Below, piece by piece: positions 20,293 through 28,664 of a stretch of 64,000 nucleotides of DNA. A program made the position numbers and the translations under genes. Within the stretch, counting starts at the first letter, position 1. Every line of letters begins with the position of its first letter. The stretch is from positions 124,001 through 188,000 of the forward strand of contig NZ_JAMYBK010000002.1 in assembly GCF_024127895.1 (NCBI RefSeq), read 5' to 3'. Source of the stretch: Pseudomonas guariconensis. GTDB lineage: Bacteria > Pseudomonadota > Gammaproteobacteria > Pseudomonadales > Pseudomonadaceae. The notes beneath the pieces are model-generated. The model was not told where the DNA came from and searched no databases. It worked only from the letters and a program-made list of their open reading frames with translations.

Positions 20293-21678
20293 TCACAATG
20301 CTTCCAGGTTCAACGCCTGGGCACAGGCTTGCAGCGATCGCTGCTCGCTCTGGGCATACAGCGCCAGTTCATCCTGCACCTTCAGCCCCAGCGCCGCCTC
20401 GAAGGCATCCCGGTTGGCGTTGCTGCCATATTCGGCCTGGGCATCGTCGCCCAGGTTGGACTGGAAGATCCCGGCCGCGCTGACTGGCAGGAAGTCCTCG
20501 TACACCAGCGCTTCATAGTGCACATGGCCTGCGTCGATCAGCCCTTGCAGGGTGGTCGGGCGGCCGGCCTGGTCGCGTGCGGCCAGGCCCTTCTCGGTCG
20601 GGAAGTAGCGGAAGTAGGCCAGGCCTTGTTCACGCATCTGCGCCAGGTCATCCGGGAATTCGGCGAAGTGCATCTCGAGCAGGGCCTTGTAGCGTTCGGC
20701 ATTGGCCTCGGCCGGCGCACCGCCCAGGGCGCTACGGGTGGCATCGAGCAGGCGGTCGTAGAGCTGGCGGCCCTTCGGCGTCAACGCCGCCCCGCGTTGT
20801 TCGATCTCGCCGAAACGCGCGGTATGGCTGCCTTGCGCGTCGCTGAAGGCGACCTTTTCCTGCAGGGCCTTGAAGCTGGTCTGGCGCAGCAGGATCGGAT
20901 GACGGCGGCCAGGTGGGCCTTCGACCACGGCCTTGGGCGGGATGCCCTTGGCCGGCATGCCCAGCTGGATCGCGTCGATGTCCAGGGTGCGCGGGGTCAG
21001 GTGGTTGATGTGCGGGCCTTTGAACGCCACCACGTCGGCGATCAGGCGGTGCTGGTCGTGCAGTCGCTGGTACTGCTCGGCTGTCACCGTCGCTTCCTGG
21101 TGCCAGCGGAAGGTGTGCAGGGCTTCCTGGACGAAGACCTCGGCATCCGTGGCGTTCAGGCCGCCCTCGCGCTCGTGCTGGGCGATCAGCTCCAGGACGC
21201 GCGGCGTGAAGATCCTGCGCTTGGCCAGGATGCCCTGGGCCAGTTCGCGCAACTGCGGGCTGTCGATCAGCTCCAGGCGCAGCAGCGAGGTGAACACGCG
21301 GAACGGGCTGACATGCAGCGATCGCTCGTGCACCGCGCGGAACGCGGTGGAATGCACCGGCACGCCGGCCGAGCTGAGGTCGTAGTAGCCGACCGGCTGC
21401 ATGCCCATGACCGCGAACAGCCGGGCGATGGTCGCCAGCTCCTCGGCGGTGCCGACGCGGATGGCGCCATGGCGTTCCTGGTCGAGGCGCTCGATCTCGC
21501 CGGTCCAGCGCAGGGCCTCGGCCACTTGAGGCTGCTGGGTCATGACCTGCTGGTTGATTTCGCTCACCAGCTCCAGCAGCGTGCCATACAGGGGCACTTC
21601 CTGTTTGTACATGAGCGACATGGCGGCAGAGAACTGCGCACGGATGCTGTCGGGGCTGACGAAATCGTGGGCGGGCAT
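20293..21678 (-). CDS. hglS: 2-oxoadipate dioxygenase/decarboxylase HglS (DUF1338/YdcJ)
   Basis: 461 residues, with AGGAAG upstream of ATG. It is a DUF1338 protein. Metal and substrate residues described for P. putida HglS are recognisable: His70 and Arg74 (ERHGAIRV), His226 (HINHLTPR) and a Glu in FGEIEQRG (291/293). It converts 2-oxoadipate to D-2-hydroxyglutarate with loss of CO2, using Fe(II) and O2. This joins the D-lysine/2-aminoadipate branch to central metabolism. It lies next to amaR, amaB and amaA, which act upstream in the same route. The N-terminal residue numbering matches my memory of the published enzyme. Confidence 0.92.
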   Translation of the reverse strand: MPAHDFVSPDSIRAQFSAAMSLMYKQEVPLYGTLLELVSEINQQVMTQQPQVAEALRWTGEIERLDQERHGAIRVGTAEELATIARLFAVMGMQPVGYYDLSSAGVPVHSTAFRAVHERSLHVSPFRVFTSLLRLELIDSPQLRELAQGILAKRRIFTPRVLELIAQHEREGGLNATDAEVFVQEALHTFRWHQEATVTAEQYQRLHDQHRLIADVVAFKGPHINHLTPRTLDIDAIQLGMPAKGIPPKAVVEGPPGRRHPILLRQTSFKALQEKVAFSDAQGSHTARFGEIEQRGAALTPKGRQLYDRLLDATRSALGGAPAEANAERYKALLEMHFAEFPDDLAQMREQGLAYFRYFPTEKGLAARDQAGRPTTLQGLIDAGHVHYEALVYEDFLPVSAAGIFQSNLGDDAQAEYGSNANRDAFEAALGLKVQDELALYAQSEQRSLQACAQALNLEAL

Positions 21679-21797
21679 CGCTAGCTTCCTGAGGGTGGGG
21701 AGTACCCTTACATGAAAGCGGGGAATGCACCCTCCTCACAAGCGAAAAAAAGTGCAGCTGTCATTCCTTTTTGGATCGATCCAGCAGCTCCCCCAGC

Positions 21798-22688
21798 TCA
21801 TGCAGGCAATTGCTCCTTCACCCACTTCACCAACGCCCGCACCTTCGGCACCTCCGCTGCATGTTCGGCGAACGCCAGGTAGTGCGCGCCCTCGCTTTTC
21901 ATCGCATGGTTCCAGGCAAGCACCAGGCTGCCCTCGGCCAGCTCCTTCGCCACCAGGTAGCGTGGCACCAAGGCCACCCCGCAGCCTGCCTGCGCCGCGC
22001 TCAGCGCCATGTAAAAGGTATCGAACCGTGGCCCGTGGTAGCTGTTGTCGGTGTGCAGCCCCTGCTCCAGGAACCACTCATGCCAGGCCTCCGGTCGCGA
22101 GGTGCTCTGCAGCAACACCAACTGCGCCAGCGCACCGGCATTCGCCAGCTCATGCCCCTGCAGCAGCTCTGGCGCGCAGACCGGCACCACTTCCTCGCGG
22201 AACAGTTCCATGCAGGTTGCCCCTGGCCAGGTGCCCCGGCCATAGAAGAACACCACGTCGGCCGAGCCCTGGAGCAGGGCGAAGGGTTCCATTTCGTTGC
22301 GGATGTCCAAGTGGATGTTCGGGTGGCGTTTGCCGAAGCCCTTGAGATGCGGAATCAGCCAGCGCACACCGAAACTCGGTTGAGTGGCTACCTTCAATAC
22401 TTCGGTCTGCTCGCCGTAGGTGAGGACGTAGCGGCTGGACATGTCCACCTGGGTGAGGATCTTGTTGACCTCCGCCAGGTACAGCGAGCCCGCCGGCGTC
22501 AGTTGCAAGCGCCGGCGGATGCGCAGGAACAGGTGATGGCGAAGCATCTCTTCGAGCTGCGCCACCTGCTTGCTGACGGCACTCTGGGTCAGGTGCAGTT
22601 CCTCGGCGGCGCGGGTGAAGCTCAGGTGTCGAGCAGCAGCCTCGAAGCACTGCAGGGCGGTCATGGAAGGCACCAGGCGTTTGGACAT
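21798..22688 (-). CDS. amaR: LysR-type regulator of L-pipecolate catabolism
   Basis: 296 residues from ATG 22688. The helix-turn-helix (LQCFEAAARHLSFTRAAEELHLTQSAVSKQV) and effector domain are of GcvA type. It is divergent from amaB across 136 bp and lies between amaB and hglS. The corresponding P. putida gene is called AmaR in the lysine literature, though evidence for its role is limited. It probably responds to a lysine-pathway intermediate and controls amaB-amaA. No strong Shine-Dalgarno precedes this start. Confidence 0.8.
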   Translation of the reverse strand: MSKRLVPSMTALQCFEAAARHLSFTRAAEELHLTQSAVSKQVAQLEEMLRHHLFLRIRRRLQLTPAGSLYLAEVNKILTQVDMSSRYVLTYGEQTEVLKVATQPSFGVRWLIPHLKGFGKRHPNIHLDIRNEMEPFALLQGSADVVFFYGRGTWPGATCMELFREEVVPVCAPELLQGHELANAGALAQLVLLQSTSRPEAWHEWFLEQGLHTDNSYHGPRFDTFYMALSAAQAGCGVALVPRYLVAKELAEGSLVLAWNHAMKSEGAHYLAFAEHAAEVPKVRALVKWVKEQLPA

Positions 22689-22824
22689 AGCGTTCTCTGC
22701 GGCTGAAATCATTACCTGGTGGAATGATATGCGGAATAAAGGTCGTTTGTTGCACCGGTGTGATCGGATTAATACTGATCCACATCATTTTTCCACCCCA
22801 TCACCCGATGTAGGAGAAGCACAA
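22689..22824. promoter_or_regulatory. Divergent amaR-amaB control region
   Basis: The region contains GGATTAATACTGATCC (about 22768-22783), an interrupted dyad (GGAT/ATCC), and AT-rich sequence before the amaB Shine-Dalgarno at 22812. It is the only place for an AmaR site controlling amaB. The precise promoter cannot be fixed by eye. Confidence 0.4.
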
Positions 22825-24315
22825 ATGGTTGCTGGATTGCTCGAGCGCCTTGGCGTTGCCGCCGAGGCTTACACCCAGGGCGACTACCCTGTTCACACGC
22901 CGATCGACGGCAGCCAGATCGCCTCGGTGAAACTGCTCGGCAAGGCCGAGACCACCGCCCGCATCGACCAGGCGCAGCAGGCCTTCGAAGCCTGGCGCAG
23001 CGTACCGGCCCCGCGCCGTGGCGAGCTGGTGCGCCTGTTCGGCGACGTGCTGCGAGAGCACAAGGCCGATCTCGGCGAGCTGGTCTCGATCGAAGCCGGC
23101 AAGATCACCCAGGAAGGCCTGGGCGAAGTGCAGGAAATGATCGACATCTGCGACTTCGCCGTTGGCCTGTCTCGCCAGCTCTACGGCCTGACCATCGCCT
23201 CCGAGCGCCCTGGCCACCACATGCGTGAAACGTGGCACCCGCTGGGCGTGGTCGGCGTGATCAGCGCCTTCAACTTCCCGGTGGCAGTCTGGGCCTGGAA
23301 CACCGCCCTGGCCCTGGTGGCGGGTAACTCGGTGGTCTGGAAACCTTCGGAAAAGACCCCACTGACCGCCCTGGCTTGCCAGGCGCTGTTCGAAAAAGCC
23401 CTGAAAGCTTTCGGCGATGCCCCAGTTGGCTTGGCACAACTGGTGATCGGCGGCCGTGAAGCCGGCGAAGCCATGGTCGATGACCCGCGCGTGCCGCTGG
23501 TCAGCGCCACCGGTAGCACCCGCATGGGCCGTGAAGTGGGCCCACGTGTTGCCGCCCGCTTCGGCCGCAGCATCCTCGAACTGGGCGGCAACAACGCCAT
23601 GATCCTGGCCCCGAGTGCCGACCTGGACCTGGCCGTGCGCGGCATCCTGTTCTCCGCTGTCGGCACCGCCGGTCAGCGTTGCACTACCCTGCGCCGTCTG
23701 ATCGTGCACCGTTCGATCAAGGATGAAGTGGTTGCCCGCGTCAAAGCCGCCTACGGCAAGGTGCGCATCGGCGACCCACGCAAGGACAACCTGGTCGGCC
23801 CGCTAATCGACAAGCAGTCGTTCGACGCCATGCAGGGCGCGCTGGCCAAGGCCCGCGACGAAGGCGGCCAGGTGTTTGGCGGCGAGCGCCAACTGGTCGA
23901 CCAGTACCCGAACGCTTACTACGTTTCGCCTGCCATTGCCGAAATGCCTGCGCAGAGCGACGTGGTGCGCCATGAAACTTTCGCACCGATCCTGTACGTG
24001 CTGACTTACGACGACTTCGAAGAGGCCCTGCGCCTTAACAACGAAGTGCCACAAGGCCTGTCGTCGTGCATCTTCACCACCGACATCCGCGAAGCCGAGC
24101 GCTTCCAGAGCGCGTCGGGCAGCGACTGCGGCATTGCCAACGTCAACATCGGCACCAGCGGCGCCGAGATCGGCGGAGCGTTCGGTGGCGAGAAGGAAAC
24201 CGGCGGTGGTCGTGAGTCCGGTTCGGATGCCTGGAAAGGCTACATGCGTCGCCAGACCAACACCGTGAACTACTCGCGCGAGCTGCCGCTGGCGCAGGGG
24301 ATCGTGTTCGATTGA
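22825..24315 (+). CDS. amaB: Delta-1-piperideine-6-carboxylate dehydrogenase AmaB
   Basis: 496 residues from ATG 22825 with GGAGAAG upstream. An aldehyde dehydrogenase of the antiquitin (ALDH7) type: ISAFNFPVAVWAWN binds NAD, ELGGNNAM holds the catalytic Glu, TAGQRCTTLRR the catalytic Cys, and HETFAPILYV and GGAFGGEKETGGGRESGSDAW are typical of ALDH7. It oxidises piperideine-6-carboxylate / aminoadipate semialdehyde to 2-aminoadipate. It acts directly after AmaA in the D-lysine-to-pipecolate route. Sequence matches my memory of P. putida AmaB closely. Confidence 0.95.
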   Translation: MVAGLLERLGVAAEAYTQGDYPVHTPIDGSQIASVKLLGKAETTARIDQAQQAFEAWRSVPAPRRGELVRLFGDVLREHKADLGELVSIEAGKITQEGLGEVQEMIDICDFAVGLSRQLYGLTIASERPGHHMRETWHPLGVVGVISAFNFPVAVWAWNTALALVAGNSVVWKPSEKTPLTALACQALFEKALKAFGDAPVGLAQLVIGGREAGEAMVDDPRVPLVSATGSTRMGREVGPRVAARFGRSILELGGNNAMILAPSADLDLAVRGILFSAVGTAGQRCTTLRRLIVHRSIKDEVVARVKAAYGKVRIGDPRKDNLVGPLIDKQSFDAMQGALAKARDEGGQVFGGERQLVDQYPNAYYVSPAIAEMPAQSDVVRHETFAPILYVLTYDDFEEALRLNNEVPQGLSSCIFTTDIREAERFQSASGSDCGIANVNIGTSGAEIGGAFGGEKETGGGRESGSDAWKGYMRRQTNTVNYSRELPLAQGIVFD

Positions 24316-24333
24316 TCGGTTGATGCTGCATGG

Positions 24334-24352
24334 CCGGGGGCACTGCCCCCGG
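24334..24352 (+). other. GC-rich hairpin between amaB and amaA
   Basis: CCGGGGGC and GCCCCCGG (8-bp stem, 3-nt loop) lie 18 bp after the amaB stop and 67 bp before amaA. No T-run follows, so it is better explained as an mRNA stabiliser or attenuator that sets the amaB:amaA ratio than as a full terminator. Confidence 0.5.
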
Positions 24353-24419
24353 TTCGCGGCAGTGCGGCGAATGGGCCGTACTGCGGCGCCAAACAAGAAC
24401 AAATTGCTGGAGCCTGGCC

Positions 24420-25706
24420 ATGTCCGAACTGCGTCAAGAATGCCTGTGGGAATCCGTCAGCGAACCGACCGTCGCCGCCCAGGCCCTGGCCGGTGAGCAC
24501 AAGACCGATGTCTGCGTGATCGGTGGCGGCATCACCGGCCTGTCGGCGGCCATCCACCTGCTCGAACAGGGCAAGTCGGTGATCCTGCTGGAGGCCTGGA
24601 AGATCGGCCACGGTGGCTCCGGGCGCAACGTCGGCCTGGTCAACGCCGGTACCTGGATCCGCCCCGACGATGTTGAGGCGACCCTCGGGCAGAAGCAGGG
24701 CAGCCGCCTGAACAAGGTGCTCGGCGAGGCGCCGGGAGAAGTGTTCGCCATGATCGAGCGCTTTGGCATCGACTGCCAGGCCCAGCACAAGGGCACCCTG
24801 CACATGGCGCATAACGCCACCGGTATCGCCGACCTCGAAGCCCGCCACGCCCAGTGGGCTCGGCGCGGTGCCGATGTCGAGCTGCTGACCGGTGCGCAGT
24901 GCCAGGAATATTGCGGTACCGACAAGATTTCCGCCGCGCTGCTCGACCGCCGCGCCGGCACCATCAACCCCATGGGCTACACCCAGGGCCTGGCTGGCGC
25001 CGTGGTGCGCCTGGGCGGCCAGTTGTTCCAGCAATCCTCGGTCGAGGGCCTGGAACGCGACGGCGACGCCTGGCGGGTGAAGACCGCGCGTGGTTCGGTG
25101 CGCGCCGACAAGGTGGTGATCTCCACCGGGGCCTACACCGAAGGCGAGTGGAGCAACCTGCAGAAGCACTTCTTCCGTGGCTACTACTACCAAGTGGCCT
25201 CCAAGCCGCTGCAAGGCGCCGCCGCCGACAAGGTGCTGCCCCATGGCCAAGGCTCCTGGGACACCCGCACGGTGCTCAGCAGCATCCGCCGCGACGACCA
25301 GGGCCGCCTGCTGCTCGGCAGCCTGGGGCGGGTCGACAACAAGCCGACCTGGTTCGTGCGCAGTTGGGCCGACCGTATCCAGAGCCATTACTACCCGGAG
25401 CTGGGCAAGGTCGAGTGGGAGATGCACTGGACCGGCTGCATCGACTTCACCCCTGACCACCTGATGCGCCTGTTCGAGCCGGCTCCAGGCCTGGTGGCCG
25501 TGACTGGCTACAACGGTCGTGGCAATACCACCGGCACGGTGATCGGCCGGGCGTTCGCCGAGTTCCTGCTCAAGGACGACCCCGACAGCCTGCCCATCCC
25601 GTTCTCGCCGATGAAACCGGTGAGCGCGCCGTCGCTGCGTACGACCTTCTACGAGACGGGGTTCTCGCTGTATCACGCGGGCCAGTGTTTGCGGGTGGTC
25701 TTGTAA
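24420..25706 (+). CDS. amaA: L-pipecolate oxidase AmaA
   Basis: 428 residues from ATG 24420, with GGAG upstream. FAD-binding GGGITGLSAAIHLLEQG near residue 35 is followed by WKIGHGGSGRNVGLVNAG, the DAO-family second FAD motif, and the C-terminal GYNGRGNTTGTVIGR. It oxidises L-pipecolate to delta-1-piperideine-6-carboxylate, handing the product to AmaB. It is probably membrane-associated and passes electrons to the respiratory chain, as reported for P. putida. It converges on the MscS gene with only 27 bp between stops. Confidence 0.93.
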   Translation: MSELRQECLWESVSEPTVAAQALAGEHKTDVCVIGGGITGLSAAIHLLEQGKSVILLEAWKIGHGGSGRNVGLVNAGTWIRPDDVEATLGQKQGSRLNKVLGEAPGEVFAMIERFGIDCQAQHKGTLHMAHNATGIADLEARHAQWARRGADVELLTGAQCQEYCGTDKISAALLDRRAGTINPMGYTQGLAGAVVRLGGQLFQQSSVEGLERDGDAWRVKTARGSVRADKVVISTGAYTEGEWSNLQKHFFRGYYYQVASKPLQGAAADKVLPHGQGSWDTRTVLSSIRRDDQGRLLLGSLGRVDNKPTWFVRSWADRIQSHYYPELGKVEWEMHWTGCIDFTPDHLMRLFEPAPGLVAVTGYNGRGNTTGTVIGRAFAEFLLKDDPDSLPIPFSPMKPVSAPSLRTTFYETGFSLYHAGQCLRVVL

Positions 25707-25733
25707 CCCAAGGCGAAACCGGACCACACGCCA

Positions 25734-27161
25734 TCACTTGTGCAGCCAACTGAGGAATCCACCTTTCTTCACCACCGGTGGCTTCTGCATCAGCAGTGAC
25801 TCACGGCCCTGGCGGCGAAAGCGTTGCAGCTTGGTCAGGGCTGTCTCCACTTCGCCACGTGTTGCCAGGCAACTGCGCACCTGCTCCTTGTCGATGCGAT
25901 AAAGCAGGCAACCGGTGAGGGTGCGGAACTCGACGAAAGAGTCGTCCTCGTCGATGAGGCCCTCGATGCCCAGCACCTCGCCGGGCCCCATGCGCCCAGC
26001 CTCGATCAGCCGCTCGCCATCGCGGATCGATGCAGCGACCACTCCGCTGCCAATCACCAGCAGGTGGTCGGACTGTTCGCCCACGCCGAGAATCACCTGG
26101 TCCGCCAGGTACTCCACGGCGGTCATGCGCTGGCTCAGGGCGTCGCGCTCCTCGCTGGCCAGCGAGCGGAACACCCGCACCTCGTCAAGCAGTTCGCGCT
26201 GGCGGCTGCGGGGAGGCACGGTGAGGTCGATGTTCCACACCACCCCGCTTGCTTCCAGGTGACGATGGGCCAGATCGAACAGCTGGTTGCGTACTTCGGT
26301 CTTGCGGGCCATGTCGGCAATGAAGCCGCTGGCCTCGTACTCCACCGATTCCAGGGTCGAGGCTTTTACCGTGACCTTGGGCCGGGGCGTGGCGAGCAGC
26401 GCGCTGGAGCCCTGCAGCGCCTTCTCCAAGGCATCGAATACCCACTTGGGCCTTACCCTGGCCGGCACTACCACGCTGATCGACACCCCATGCATATCGG
26501 CCGGGCGGCTGAAGTTGAGCAACCTGGCTTTGGCCGCCACCGAGTTGGGGATTACCGCCAGGCTGCCGTTGCCGGTAAGCAGGCGGGTAGTGCGCCAGTC
26601 GATATCCACCACCTTGCCCTCGGTGCCGTCGATGGAAACCGAGTCGCCGATCTGGTAGGGCCGCGTGGTGTTGAGCACGATGCCGGAGAACACATCCGCC
26701 AGGGTGCTCTGCAACGCCAGGCCGATGACGATGGCCATCACGCCGGAGGTTGCCAGCAGGCCCTTGACCGGCAGTTGCATCACATAGGCCGCGGCGGCCA
26801 CCACTGCCGCGAGAAAGATCAGTGCCCCGAGCACATCCTGCAGCAGCCGCCCACCATGGCTGCCCCGCGCCACCAGCAGCAGGCCGAAGACCACCGTGAC
26901 CGTGCGCGCACCGAACAACCACCAGGCGATCGCCAGCACCGTGGCCATCAGGTTGCGTGGCACATCGTCCACCCAGGGCGGAGGTTGCAGCGGGCTCATC
27001 CCGGCGGCCAGCAGCACCCAGCTGAACAACAGGAAGATCAGCAGCCGCGTGGCGATGCGCCAGGCCCGGCGTTCGAGCGGAATCAGCTGCCACAGCAGCA
27101 GGTCGAGCAGGAGCAGGCAAGCGCCGAGCGACAGCGGGGAGGACTGGATGAAGGCCGGCAT
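25734..27161 (-). CDS. MscS-type channel with C-terminal cyclic-nucleotide-binding domain
   Basis: 475 residues. Four to five transmembrane segments occupy residues 1-150, ending in a pore helix (GLLATSGVMAIVIGLALQST). The MscS beta domain follows (DVFSGIVLNTTRPYQIGDSVSIDG, VVDIDWRTTRLL, IPNSVAAKARLLNFSRP). The last 140 residues form a cNMP/Crp-like beta roll (LLVIGSGVVAASI..RLIEAGRMGPGEVLGIEGLI). This is the bCNG (bacterial cyclic-nucleotide-gated) MscS subfamily, which generally gates by ligand rather than tension. The canonical R-T/S-A phosphate cassette is not evident, so the ligand may not be cAMP. Confidence 0.85.
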   Translation of the reverse strand: MPAFIQSSPLSLGACLLLLDLLLWQLIPLERRAWRIATRLLIFLLFSWVLLAAGMSPLQPPPWVDDVPRNLMATVLAIAWWLFGARTVTVVFGLLLVARGSHGGRLLQDVLGALIFLAAVVAAAAYVMQLPVKGLLATSGVMAIVIGLALQSTLADVFSGIVLNTTRPYQIGDSVSIDGTEGKVVDIDWRTTRLLTGNGSLAVIPNSVAAKARLLNFSRPADMHGVSISVVVPARVRPKWVFDALEKALQGSSALLATPRPKVTVKASTLESVEYEASGFIADMARKTEVRNQLFDLAHRHLEASGVVWNIDLTVPPRSRQRELLDEVRVFRSLASEERDALSQRMTAVEYLADQVILGVGEQSDHLLVIGSGVVAASIRDGERLIEAGRMGPGEVLGIEGLIDEDDSFVEFRTLTGCLLYRIDKEQVRSCLATRGEVETALTKLQRFRRQGRESLLMQKPPVVKKGGFLSWLHK

Positions 27162-27281
27162 GGCGGTCTCGGTACGGAGGGGCTCAGAGCTAGTAAAGAG
27201 CAGGGTGTTTGCACAATCAACCGAGGACCGAAGCCAACGGATGCAAGGTAATTGTGCGTTTGGAGCGCTGGAGGTGATTCG

Positions 27282-28193
27282 TTACGCCATATCGCTGATG
27301 GCGAACTCTTGCGCCAGGTGATCGAGCAGCGAACGTACAGAAGGCAGCAAGCCCCGTCGCGACGGGAAGATCGCATGGACGATGCCGCAACGCGGATGCC
27401 AGCCCGGCAGCATTTCCACCAGCCTCCCGGCCGCCAGGTCCTCGCGCACCGACACCCGTGGCAGATGGACAATGCCCACGCCAGCCAGGACGAAGTGGCG
27501 CAGCGTGACCAGGTCGTCTGTAACCACCCGTGGCGTATGCACGATCACCTGCTTGTGCGCCATGTCCTCTCCCTGGTACAGCTCCCATTGGTACTCCCGC
27601 TGCGAGCCGCCCCAGTGCAGGCTGGGCAGTTGTCCCAGCAGCTGAGGGTCGAAGCCCTGCGGCAGTTGTTCCAGGAACGAGGGTCGGCCGACCAGGCACT
27701 GGGTGCTGTTGCCCAGTACCTTCATCACCATGTCGGTATTCTCCAGCGGCGGGAAGCGCACCCGCAGGGCCAGGTCGAAGCCCTCGTGCAGCAGGTCGAC
27801 CCGGCGGTTGGTGCTTTCGATGAACAGCTCGACGCGGGGGTACTTGAGCATGTAGCGGGTCAGCATCGGCCCGACCCAGGCGTTGAGCAGGGTGGTGGGG
27901 CAACTGAGGCGCACCAGCCCTCGTGGCTCGCTGCGGTTGCGTTCGATGATTTCCGCAGCGCCTTCGGCCTCCACCCGCATGGCCAGGCAGCGCTGGTAAT
28001 AGGCCTGGCCGATCTCGGTCAGCGAGCAGTGCCGACTGGTGCGATGCAGCAGCCGCACGCCGAGGCGTTCCTCGAGCTCGGCGATACGCCGGCTGAGCTT
28101 GGACTTGGGCATGTCCAGGGCCCGGCCGGCCGGCGCGAAGCCACCGTGCTCGACTACCTGGGTGAAGTAGTAGAGGGAGTTGAGGTCTTCCAT
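27282..28193 (-). CDS. LysR-type regulator (DmlR/AaeR-like)
   Basis: 303 residues from ATG 28193. The start MEDLNSLYYFTQVVEHGGFAPAGRALDMPKSKLSRRI is the helix-turn-helix of the large CrgA/DmlR-like LysR group. The effector domain has the expected FDLALRVR and GVGIVHLPR segments. It is transcribed toward the MscS gene and away from the hydrolase. The target is unknown. The 470-bp region upstream is AT-rich and unusual. Confidence 0.88.
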   Translation of the reverse strand: MEDLNSLYYFTQVVEHGGFAPAGRALDMPKSKLSRRIAELEERLGVRLLHRTSRHCSLTEIGQAYYQRCLAMRVEAEGAAEIIERNRSEPRGLVRLSCPTTLLNAWVGPMLTRYMLKYPRVELFIESTNRRVDLLHEGFDLALRVRFPPLENTDMVMKVLGNSTQCLVGRPSFLEQLPQGFDPQLLGQLPSLHWGGSQREYQWELYQGEDMAHKQVIVHTPRVVTDDLVTLRHFVLAGVGIVHLPRVSVREDLAAGRLVEMLPGWHPRCGIVHAIFPSRRGLLPSVRSLLDHLAQEFAISDMA

Positions 28194-28664
28194 GGAGCGT
28201 TCTCGGGACGGGCGCTGGGAGTATTTGCGCAGTCTACCGCAGCGGTGGCGAGGGGGCGTGCCGGGCTGGCCTCGTGCTGCCGGTGGCGAAGGCGCCTGCT
28301 CTGGTGCCGAGGGGGCATTCAAAATCTACGTCTTCTGGCGCTGCGCTTTCGACCAGTGCCCTGCACACTGGGTTGCTCGCAATCATGTGCTGGGTGCGCC
28401 AGGATGCCGATAGTTCATTGGAAAATTCGGACATGGACTCGGTCTCCATGCGATCGAACAGGTTCTCCTCCTGAGCATGAAGGCTGGTCATTTTAAAAAG
28501 CAGCAAAATGTCTTGACTCTTCATGGGCATTTGTCGGATGGCATATTTTTAAAAGTCAAGAAATTTCGAAAAATCATCGATTCCGCATTTGATCCTCAAG
28601 TAAATCAAGAGATTAAAATTCGTGCGGTGTTTCGCCTTGCCCGCGAAACACCGCGATCAGCCGA
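28194..28664. other. 471-bp gap with AT-rich patch and hydrolase-like fragment
   Basis: Bases 28276-28313 repeat, with 2 mismatches in 38, the stretch 29610-29647 that encodes the signal peptide of the adjacent hydrolase. Bases 28475-28620 are conspicuously AT-rich (TTTTAAAA, ATTTTTAAAAG, GATTAAAATT) in a GC-rich genome. TCTTGACT (28511) and AGTCAAGA (28554) form an inverted repeat. A minus-strand frame of 98 codons (28234-28530) runs through the patch and ends in the duplicated piece. It has no Shine-Dalgarno and I cannot support it as a gene. It could be a remnant of a lost gene. Confidence 0.5.
28624..28654 (-). terminator. Intrinsic terminator of the alpha/beta hydrolase gene
   Basis: GCGGTGTTTCG (28624-28634) pairs with CGAAACACCGC (28644-28654), an 11-bp stem just after the hydrolase stop on the minus strand, followed on that strand by a T-rich tail (GAATTTTAATC). 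Confidence 0.75.

Noticed and set aside
28234..28530. 98-codon minus-strand frame in the AT-rich patch
   Set aside because: It lacks a Shine-Dalgarno, ends inside a duplicated piece of the hydrolase gene and shows no domain. Reported only as part of the intergenic region.
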